56,927 bases of DNA from an uncultured Crocinitomix sp. (GTDB taxonomy: Bacteria > Bacteroidota > Bacteroidia > Flavobacteriales_D > Crocinitomicaceae), in NCBI GenBank assembly GCA_937136425.1, contig CAKZON010000100.1, positions 1 through 56,927 of the forward strand. The letters run 5' to 3'. The notes beneath the pieces were generated by a model, which did no database searches, was not told the origin of the DNA, and saw nothing but the letters and a program-made list of their open reading frames with translations. The translations under genes were made by a program, and so were the position numbers. Within the stretch, counting starts at the first letter, position 1; every line of letters begins with the position of its first letter. Positions 50,968 through 56,927 of this stretch are shown here, piece by piece.

Positions 50968-53192
50968 TATTCTATGATATTTGTGGTGTCTTCCATCTCT
51001 ACTGAGGAAGTATCAGCTGTTTCTAATTCTATTCCTTCTCCAATTTCAAGTACTTCGTCCACAGGGTTTTGTTTGTGGATATCAGAACCAAGTCGTTCTA
51101 AGTACGCAATTAAAGCAATCAATTCCATATCAGGTCTTGCTGTCTGAATGTCAGGATCTTGCTCAACAATTGCTTCGTAAACTTCTTGCGCTTGTTTTTT
51201 CAAATCAGCAACTGCTTGATCTTCGTAACCTTCTGGATAAGGTACCCCTAAAGTTCGCATAGCGTTGATCTTGTCTGGTGTATTGGAAATGTCTAAAGGA
51301 TCTTTTAGCCAAACATACGCTGGCATAATTGATCCAGCACTTTTGTTTTCTGGTGACAGCATGTGAACATAATGCCAAGCTTCACTCTTATTCATGTCAT
51401 TTCCTTTACCTGAACGGTGCAAGTCTGGCCCAGTTCGTTTAGATCCCCATTGGAACGGATGATCATATACAAATTCTCCAGCTTTAGAGTATTCTCCATA
51501 ACGCATCTCCTCATCTCTAAATGGACGAACCCATTGGGAGTGGCAGTTGTAACAACCTTCACGCACATAGATGTCGCGCCCTTCTAATTCAAGTGGAGTA
51601 TAAGGAGTTACAGATGAGATTGTAGGAACGTTTGAACTAATCATGAACGTTGGAATAATTTCAATAGCTCCACCAATTAATATAGCGATTAAAGCAAAGA
51701 CTAAGAATTTCATAGGTCTTCTTTCAATCCAGCTATGCCAGTGCTCACCTTTGTTTCCTTTTTTAGAATTAACTAATGCAGGAGCTTCAGCTTCTTCATT
51801 TTCTAAGAAGCTACCCATTCGGGCTGTTTTCCATAAGTTATAAACCATTACACATGCTCCAATAATGAAGAGAGTTCCTCCTAATGAACGCAACATGAAA
51901 TAAGGTTTCATAAAGGTTACAGAATCCAAGAATTCATACTCTAATCCAGAACCTGCAGCTGTAAATTTCTTCCACATTAAACTTTGCATAAAGCCAGCGA
52001 AATACATTGGGATTACCCATAATACTATACCTAGTGTGGCAATCCAGAAGTGAGCGTTGGCTAATGCTTTAGAATAAAGATTTGTTCTCCATAATTTAGG
52101 AACTAAGTAGTAAGCCATACCAAAGGTTAACATACCATTCCAACCTAATCCACCAACGTGAACGTGTGCAACTGTCCAATCTGTAAAGTGAGTAATCCAG
52201 TTTACATTCTTTAAGGATAACATTGGTCCTTCAAAGGTTGCCATACCATAACAAGTAATAGCTACAACCATGAATTTAAGAACGGCATCATCTCTTACTT
52301 TGTCCCAAACACCTCTTAGTGTTAATAGTCCATTAAGCATACCTCCCCAAGATGGGAATAGGAGCATAATTGAGAATACAATACCTAAAGATTGTGCCCA
52401 ATCTGGTAATGAAGAGTATAATAAGTGGTGAGGTCCTGCCCAGATATAAATGAATATCAAAGACCAAAAGTGAATGATAGATAATCTGTATGAATATACT
52501 GGTCTGTTGGCCGCTTTAGGAACAAAGTAATACATTAATCCTAAATAGGGTGTTGTTAAGAAGAAGGCCACAGCATTGTGTCCATACCACCATTGTACTA
52601 ATGCATCTTGAACACCTGCATACCAACTATAACTTTTCATGAAAGTTACAGGAAGTTCTACAGAGTTAACCAAGTGAAGAACGGCTACTGTAACGAATGT
52701 TGCAATGTAAAACCAAATAGCAACATACATGTGTTTTACACGTCTTTTTAAGATCGTTCCAAACATGTTAATACCCCAAACTACCCACATTAAAGTGATA
52801 GCAATATCAATTGGCCATTCTAGCTCGGCATACTCTTTTCCTGCAGTATAACCCATAGGTAGAGTAATGACTGCAGCAATAATAATTAATTGCCAACCCC
52901 AAAAATTAATTCGACTTAAAAGGTCAGAATACATTCGGGCTTTTAAAAGCCGTTGGAGTGAGTAATAAACCCCAGCAAAAATACCATTACCGACAAAAGC
53001 AAAAATAACGGCGTTTGTGTGTAATGGTCTAACTCGTCCGAAGGACAACCAACTGGTAATGTTAAGTTCTGGCCAGATTAGCTCTAGCGAAGCGAACAGT
53101 CCCACCAGCATTCCAATAACGCCCCATGTAATGGTGGCGATTAAAAATAGTCGGACAATCCTATTGTCATAACTGAATTTTTCTACTTGCAT
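50967..53192 (-). CDS. ccoNO: Fused cbb3 oxidase subunits I and II (CcoN-CcoO)
   Basis: 741 residues. CcoN part about 1-470: about 12 transmembrane helices and the heme/copper histidines (HTNAVIFAFVG, WYGHNAVAF, AGPHHLLYSSLP, AHVHVGGLGWNG). CcoO part from about 495: one membrane helix (FLVFALIAILIGGAIEIIP), heme c site CYNCHSQW near 545-549, and SIMPAYVWL for the axial Met. The catalytic subunit is the terminal O2 reductase of high-affinity respiration. Fusion of ccoN and ccoO is characteristic of Bacteroidota. The first base pairs of ccoNO overlap ccoS by 10 nt. Confidence 0.96.
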   Translation of the reverse strand: MQVEKFSYDNRIVRLFLIATITWGVIGMLVGLFASLELIWPELNITSWLSFGRVRPLHTNAVIFAFVGNGIFAGVYYSLQRLLKARMYSDLLSRINFWGWQLIIIAAVITLPMGYTAGKEYAELEWPIDIAITLMWVVWGINMFGTILKRRVKHMYVAIWFYIATFVTVAVLHLVNSVELPVTFMKSYSWYAGVQDALVQWWYGHNAVAFFLTTPYLGLMYYFVPKAANRPVYSYRLSIIHFWSLIFIYIWAGPHHLLYSSLPDWAQSLGIVFSIMLLFPSWGGMLNGLLTLRGVWDKVRDDAVLKFMVVAITCYGMATFEGPMLSLKNVNWITHFTDWTVAHVHVGGLGWNGMLTFGMAYYLVPKLWRTNLYSKALANAHFWIATLGIVLWVIPMYFAGFMQSLMWKKFTAAGSGLEYEFLDSVTFMKPYFMLRSLGGTLFIIGACVMVYNLWKTARMGSFLENEEAEAPALVNSKKGNKGEHWHSWIERRPMKFLVFALIAILIGGAIEIIPTFMISSNVPTISSVTPYTPLELEGRDIYVREGCYNCHSQWVRPFRDEEMRYGEYSKAGEFVYDHPFQWGSKRTGPDLHRSGKGNDMNKSEAWHYVHMLSPENKSAGSIMPAYVWLKDPLDISNTPDKINAMRTLGVPYPEGYEDQAVADLKKQAQEVYEAIVEQDPDIQTARPDMELIALIAYLERLGSDIHKQNPVDEVLEIGEGIELETADTSSVEMEDTTNIIE

Positions 53193-53368
53193 TCTGCTTG
53201 TTTTTGATTGATTTTTGATTTTTTATCTTCTTCGTCATCAAATAAGACACGGTAGGCTGGACCGTATGTGTCTTCGTATTGCCCTGATCTTGTTGCCCAT
53301 AAAAAGGAAAACAAAAAGAACAGTGCAAGACTGATACTTATGGCGATTAGGATAACGATTATTTGCAT
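53183..53368 (-). CDS. ccoS: cbb3 oxidase maturation protein CcoS
   Basis: 61 residues: one helix (IIVILIAISISLALFFLFSFLW) then ATRSGQYEDTYGPAYRVLFDD, the CcoS signature (SGQYEDxxGPAxRxLxDD). Needed for insertion of cofactors into cbb3 oxidase. It is the first gene of the operon and overlaps ccoNO. A good -7 box lies 32 nt upstream. Confidence 0.92.
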   Translation of the reverse strand: MQIIVILIAISISLALFFLFSFLWATRSGQYEDTYGPAYRVLFDDEEDKKSKINQKQAECK

Positions 53369-53399
53369 TTCGTATTGGTTTTACAATAAAATTACGGTA

Positions 53400-53407
53400 C
53401 AAATGTA
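53400..53407 (-). promoter_or_regulatory. -7 box of the cco operon (TACATTTG)
   Basis: Exact TAnnTTTG match on the minus strand, 32 nt before the ccoS start. The inverted repeat at 53452 is centred about 62 nt upstream of the inferred start site. Confidence 0.6.
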
Positions 53408-53451
53408 TCCCTGTTTGCTACATAGTTTGGTGATATCAAGCAACCTCAATC

Positions 53452-53465
53452 ATGATATTTGTCAT
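53452..53465. promoter_or_regulatory. FNR/CRP-like inverted repeat upstream of ccoS
   Basis: ATGATATTTGTCAT; half-sites ATGAT and GTCAT around ATTT, a near-perfect inverted repeat related to TTGATN4ATCAA. Centred about -62 from the predicted start, the class I activator position for FNR/CRP proteins. Confidence 0.5.
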
Positions 53466-53514
53466 GTTTTTGTCAGGATGATGTTAACTTCTTGCAAATG
53501 AAATGTTAGGGCAT

Positions 53515-53543
53515 AAAAAAAGGGGCGAAAAGCCCCTTTTTTT
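53515..53543. terminator. Terminator after the HU/SPOR gene
   Basis: AGGGGC/GCCCCT stem with a GAAAA loop, flanked by A7 and T7, so active on either strand. It lies 28 nt past the stop of the minus-strand gene. Confidence 0.9.
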
Positions 53544-53570
53544 ATTCATATTCAATCTAAATTAGAAAGC

Positions 53571-55172
53571 TTATTTTGCATATTTAAAAATCCATGCACT
53601 ACCTGCGTCTGCAACAACACTACTTCGTCCTTGCGAAGCTGCCTCTCTGCTGTCATAAGATTTTAATGAAACCATATATAGGCCGTCAAATCGACCTAAT
53701 ACTTTTGCTGGATAGCCTTTTTCTTGCATTTTTTGAGCATAACGCTCTGCATTGGCTTCTTCTCCAAATGAATTACCAATGAGGTGGTAACTTCCATTAT
53801 TTGTTCCTGAAACAACTGGAGCAACATCCTCTACAGGGTCTTCAACAGGTTCTTCTGTTGTGTCAACTGCATCTTCAATAGCATTGTCAGCACTGTCAGA
53901 TTCCATTGTGGTAGAATCTACCCATTCATTGGTATCATTTTCGTTTGACAAAGTGTCATCAAATTCCGTTGGTAATATGGTTGAATTGTCGTGAGTTGAA
54001 TCGTTGACCGCAGTTGTGTCAGCCGTTACAGCATCTCCATCATTAAAAAATGACATGATCTTATCTTTAAAGAAATATCCAGCAACAGCTAATCCAATCA
54101 GTAGTAACAACAAAATTATCAAAGGCCATTTTTTGCGTTTTTTCTCTTCTTTAACTACCGTTTCTTTAACAACTGTAGTTTCTTTTGTTTTTTCAATAAC
54201 CGTCTTACTTTCTTTGCTAGTGGCAGCAGTTGTTGCTGCGGCAGCCGATCCAGTAATAATCGCGGCCTTTTTTGAGTTGCTTTCTTCCTCTTTTTTATCT
54301 GAATCAGTGGGCGGAATAAAGGTGTTTTTGCGCTGTTTATCTTCAGGTTTTTCTTTGTCTGCATCTACAGCTGGTGTAACAGCTTTTTTATCGCTCTTAT
54401 CGCTAATTTTTTCTTTTACTTCTTCAACTTTCTCTTCAACCTTTTCCTTAATCGTGTCAATCTTCTCCTCTGCTTTTTCTTTTACCTCAGTAACAACTTT
54501 CGCAGCATCTTTTTTAACTGCTTTTACTTTTTCCTCAACTTTTTCTTTTACTGATTCGGCTTTCTCAGTTACTTTCTCTTCTGCTTCCTTAATTTTTTTT
54601 GTTAAATCTTCTTTAACCTCTTCTACAACAGGAGGTATGAATTTGTTTTTAGACTGTTTAGATTCCTCAGTGTCTTTGGTTGTCTTTTCCTTTGGCTTTT
54701 TTGGGGCTTTTTTGGTAGCCGTTTTCTTCGTCTCTTTTTTTGATTCTTCCTTTTTTTCTTTAGGTTCAGGAGTTTCAATTTTTGGAGTAACTGGAGGCGT
54801 TACAGTTTTTTCAGGCTTAGTTTCTGATTTAGCTTCATTAGAAGCAGTATCATCATCTGCTTTGAACATTTCAAAATCTACTTCACCGTCTTTATTCTTA
54901 TAGAACTTACCAAATTCAAACATGTCGTAAGAATTTCCTTTTCCTATTTCTGCTTCAATTTCACGAACAAATTTAGCTACCTTATTTTGAGATTCTTGCT
55001 CGTCAACACCTTCTTTTTCAGCTATAAAACGTGCTAAACTGCCGTCATTAAATTTAAGGTGTTGGTTAAAAACGATTTTTCCAGATTTTTGGCTAGGTAC
55101 CATTAATGCTCCTAAACCTGGAAGAATTACTGAACTTTGAATTTTGAGAATCTCAATCAAATATTTATTCAT
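53571..55172 (-). CDS. Membrane protein with HU-like domain and SPOR domain
   Basis: 533 residues. About 1-105 is an HU/CCDC81-like domain (IEILKIQSSVILPGLGALMVP, FEFGKFYKNKDGEVDFEMFK). Residues about 105-350 are an acidic/lysine-rich low-complexity coiled coil (KEKVEEKVKAVKKD, VKEKAEEKID). A transmembrane helix (WPLIILLLLLIGLAVAGYFF, about 350-372) follows, then an acidic linker and a C-terminal SPOR domain (GSYHLIGNSFGEEANAERYA and GRFDGLYMVSLKSY). With no signal peptide the HU end is cytoplasmic and SPOR periplasmic, where it should bind denuded peptidoglycan. It could couple DNA or other cytoplasmic partner with the cell wall at the septum; that coupling is inference. DNA binding is not proven: this HU group has diverged. 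Confidence 0.9.
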   Translation of the reverse strand: MNKYLIEILKIQSSVILPGLGALMVPSQKSGKIVFNQHLKFNDGSLARFIAEKEGVDEQESQNKVAKFVREIEAEIGKGNSYDMFEFGKFYKNKDGEVDFEMFKADDDTASNEAKSETKPEKTVTPPVTPKIETPEPKEKKEESKKETKKTATKKAPKKPKEKTTKDTEESKQSKNKFIPPVVEEVKEDLTKKIKEAEEKVTEKAESVKEKVEEKVKAVKKDAAKVVTEVKEKAEEKIDTIKEKVEEKVEEVKEKISDKSDKKAVTPAVDADKEKPEDKQRKNTFIPPTDSDKKEEESNSKKAAIITGSAAAATTAATSKESKTVIEKTKETTVVKETVVKEEKKRKKWPLIILLLLLIGLAVAGYFFKDKIMSFFNDGDAVTADTTAVNDSTHDNSTILPTEFDDTLSNENDTNEWVDSTTMESDSADNAIEDAVDTTEEPVEDPVEDVAPVVSGTNNGSYHLIGNSFGEEANAERYAQKMQEKGYPAKVLGRFDGLYMVSLKSYDSREAASQGRSSVVADAGSAWIFKYAK

Positions 55173-55259
55173 GGCGATTTTGTTTGCTTAACTAACGTTT
55201 TGTATCAAAAAGATTACAAAATAATGAATTCATCCGAAAGTTTAGGGTTTAGGTTTGAT

Positions 55260-56111
55260 TTAGCCAATTTCTTTTAAAGAAAAAGTGTCTTTTAATCTTA
55301 CTCCTTTTTCTGTGTGTTGCAATGTACAACATTCATTCGCGTGGTCGTGTTCTAAAAATAGAATGTAGTTTTCTGTGGCAGCTGTAGCTAAAAAATCACC
55401 TTTTTCTTCTAAAGTAATTAGTGGACGCGTGTCATATCCCATAACATAAGGTAGTGGAATGTGTCCAACACTTGGCAATAGGTCAGCCATAAAAACTAAT
55501 TTATGTCCTTTATAATTTATCATTGGCAACATTTGACTGTCAGTGTGTCCGTCCACAAATAAGAAGTCAATATTGGGGAAAGCATTTTCCGTTAAATTAC
55601 CTGTGCGGTTAATAAACTTCAATTGACCACTTTCTTCAATCGGCATAATGTTTTCCTTTAAAAAGGATGCACGCTCTCTTCTATTAGGCTCTGTTGCCCA
55701 TTTCCAATGGCGTTCGCTACTCCAGTATGTAGCATTTTTAAAAACTGGGCGATAACCATTGCTGCCATTGTGAGCTATTGCTCCGCCACAATGATCAAAA
55801 TGTAAATGGGTTAAAATAACATCAGTAATATCATCCAATGAGAACCCAAGTGCTTCAATACTTTTTTGAAGTGTATTGTCACCAAACAAATAATAATAGC
55901 TGAAAAATTTCTCGGATTGTTTATCCCCCATTCCTGTATCAACCAACATTAATCGATCACCATCTTCAATGAGTAAGCAACGCATACTCCAAGGACACAT
56001 ATTGTTAGAGTCTGCGGGATTGGTTCGTTGCCATATTGACTTGGGAACTACACCAAACATAGCACCTCCGTCTAGTTTAAAATTGCCGGTTTCAATTGGG
56101 TATAATTTCAT
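55260..56111 (-). CDS. Metallo-beta-lactamase-fold hydrolase
   Basis: 283 residues, no signal peptide. Metal motif HLHFDHCGG: His102, His104, Asp106, His107; further ligands in VDGHTDSQ, FMADLLP and LFLEHDHANEC. The general layout (MLVDTGMGDKQSEKFFSYYYLFG) resembles the lactonase-like branch of the superfamily, but substrate is unknown. It has a good -7 box (56140) and an FNR/CRP-like repeat upstream. Confidence 0.88.
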   Translation of the reverse strand: MKLYPIETGNFKLDGGAMFGVVPKSIWQRTNPADSNNMCPWSMRCLLIEDGDRLMLVDTGMGDKQSEKFFSYYYLFGDNTLQKSIEALGFSLDDITDVILTHLHFDHCGGAIAHNGSNGYRPVFKNATYWSSERHWKWATEPNRRERASFLKENIMPIEESGQLKFINRTGNLTENAFPNIDFLFVDGHTDSQMLPMINYKGHKLVFMADLLPSVGHIPLPYVMGYDTRPLITLEEKGDFLATAATENYILFLEHDHANECCTLQHTEKGVRLKDTFSLKEIG

Positions 56112-56139
56112 ATTGTTATTCGTTTTTTTGGTTCTCTCT

Positions 56140-56147
56140 CAAATATA
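56140..56147 (-). promoter_or_regulatory. -7 box of the hydrolase (TATATTTG)
   Basis: Exact match to TAnnTTTG on the minus strand, 29 nt before the start codon. Confidence 0.55.
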
Positions 56148-56196
56148 ATTATTGCCTGTTGATTGTGGCATAAAATCTTATTTTAAATTGTCGTTA

Positions 56197-56210
56197 TTGA
56201 TTTTAATCAC
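56197..56210. promoter_or_regulatory. FNR/CRP-like inverted repeat upstream of the hydrolase
   Basis: TTGATTTTAATCAC differs from TTGATN4ATCAA at a single base. It is centred about 67 nt upstream of the predicted start. Its effect on either neighbouring gene is unknown. Confidence 0.5.
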
Positions 56211-56387
56211 TCTCATAAAAGAATCCAATAATAGGTAAATATGTTAACGAAGAATTAACATTGGTAATAGGGGCAAGTTACATTCATTTTGTAAGGTATA
56301 ATAGTCGGTTTAATACAGAATCGAAACCAGTGAAAATATAACGGCTACAAGTCAGTACTTTAGATTAATAAATTATTAATTAAATGT

Positions 56388-56395
56388 TAAATTTG
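56388..56395 (+). promoter_or_regulatory. -7 box of the CotH-family gene (TAAATTTG)
   Basis: Exact TAnnTTTG match about 62 nt before the start codon at 56457. Confidence 0.45.
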
Positions 56396-56456
56396 GTTGA
56401 TGTGAGTTTTGCTAAAGAATGAACTAAATTTATTACTGCTTATTTAAAAAATAAAT

Positions 56457-56927
56457 ATGAGACACATTATTCTAACATTAATTTTATTCAGTATAAACTC
56501 AGGCTATAGTCAAGTAAACGGACTTGAGATGTTTGATGAATCATATGTACATGAGATTCGAATCACTTTTGAGCAAGAGAACTACTGGGATTCGTTAGAA
56601 TATTATTACGAGCAATATTTGGAGTTTGGTGCGGATAAGCAATACATGATGGCAAGTGTCTCAATTGATGGGACGGTTGTAGATTCTGTTGGAGTTCGAG
56701 AAAAAGGATATTTTTCTAATTGGGGATCAGAGGGGTTAAAAGAACCGCTTAAAATTGATTTTAATGAGTATGTGTCGGGAAAAAAATATGACGGCTTAAA
56801 AAAAATAAACTTGCAAAATGGTTTTAGCGATCCAACAATTATGCGTGATGCCTTGGCGTACAAATTTATGCGAGATGCTGGCGTTGCTGCTCCACGTTCG
56901 TCATATGCCAAAATTTATTTAAATGAC
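56457..56927 (+). CDS. CotH-family protein, 3'-truncated
   Basis: The frame starts at ATG 56457 and stays open to the window end (157 codons seen). Signal peptide (HIILTLILFSINSGYSQ). Sequence ITFEQENYWDSLEYYYEQY, then VSIDGTVVDSVGVREKGYFSNW and PLKIDFNEYV, LKKINLQNGFSDPTIMRDAL, AYKFMRDAGVAAPRSSYAK is the start of a CotH kinase-like domain (spore coat CotH is a secreted protein kinase in Bacillus). In Bacteroidota such proteins are secreted, often T9SS cargo; the C-terminus is not visible. Catalytic residues are beyond the window edge. Confidence 0.85.
   Translation, partial: MRHIILTLILFSINSGYSQVNGLEMFDESYVHEIRITFEQENYWDSLEYYYEQYLEFGADKQYMMASVSIDGTVVDSVGVREKGYFSNWGSEGLKEPLKIDFNEYVSGKKYDGLKKINLQNGFSDPTIMRDALAYKFMRDAGVAAPRSSYAKIYLND

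Larger units (their letters stand above)
56112..56456. other. Divergent promoter region, hydrolase and CotH gene
   Basis: 345 bp with a -7 box facing each gene (56140-56147 minus, 56388-56395 plus) and an FNR/CRP-like inverted repeat at 56197. No gene seen. Confidence 0.6.

Noticed and set aside
54004..54903. 299-codon plus-strand frame opposite the HU/SPOR gene
   Set aside because: It is antisense to the low-complexity Lys/Glu coiled coil, which produces long Ser/Phe-rich shadow frames.

Overview
The window is AT-rich DNA from a member of the Bacteroidota, probably Flavobacteriales; a Crocinitomicaceae-like bacterium is a guess. The evidence is four type IX secretion (T9SS) cargo proteins with C-terminal Por sorting domains, several TAnnTTTG -7 promoter boxes, a fused ccoN-ccoO oxidase gene, an HU-like/SPOR membrane protein, and SprB-type repeats. 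No transposase, phage gene or CRISPR array was seen.

Layout. (1) 1-12485, + strand: the end of a nonribosomal peptide synthetase (NRPS) line. A gene cut by the window edge (C-A-T) overlaps by 4 nt a 3429-aa gene with a TubC-type docking domain, three C-A-T modules and a terminal thioesterase whose nucleophile is Cys. The adenylation pockets suggest Ala - unknown - Leu - Lys. A convergent glycosyltransferase follows. (2) 14183-30347: four large T9SS-exported proteins (an OmpA-like-free adhesin-type repeat protein, a LamG-like protein, a subtilisin protease with SprB repeats, an Ig-like repeat protein), interleaved with a soluble PAS/GAF histidine kinase. (3) 31111-38166: a minus-strand signalling operon: a 1645-aa PAS/GAF kinase, a receiver protein, a LytTR DNA-binding domain displaced by one frame, and a receiver-PP2C phosphatase. 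(4) 38471-39266: a decayed tRNA copy, a small membrane protein and an intact tRNA-Met. (5) 39433-41311: an AlkB-type dioxygenase, a small membrane protein and a two-domain universal stress protein. (6) 41371-53368: a PAS kinase and receiver-CRP regulator, then a complete cbb3 oxidase locus (ccoI; and ccoS-NO-Q-P-G-H plus a TauE/DsbD_2-like protein). (7) 53571-56927: an HU/SPOR membrane protein, a metallo-beta-lactamase-fold hydrolase and the start of a CotH-family gene.

The most interesting signal is regulatory. Upstream of all four T9SS cargo genes and of the large kinase operon I see short direct repeats resembling WTnGGAAR, one DNA helix double-turn apart (about 21 bp), always in the orientation of the gene they precede. 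This is the geometry of LytTR-type operators, and a LytTR regulator is encoded in that operon, although split from its receiver by an apparent one-base deletion in an A-run. I infer a local kinase/LytTR regulon controlling secreted surface proteins, with autoregulation. A second set of sites, inverted repeats of the FNR/CRP type, lies at the divergent kinase/ccoI promoter, upstream of the ccoS promoter and upstream of the hydrolase; the receiver-CRP protein beside the oxidase locus is the obvious candidate regulator. Both regulons are inferences from sequence pattern alone.
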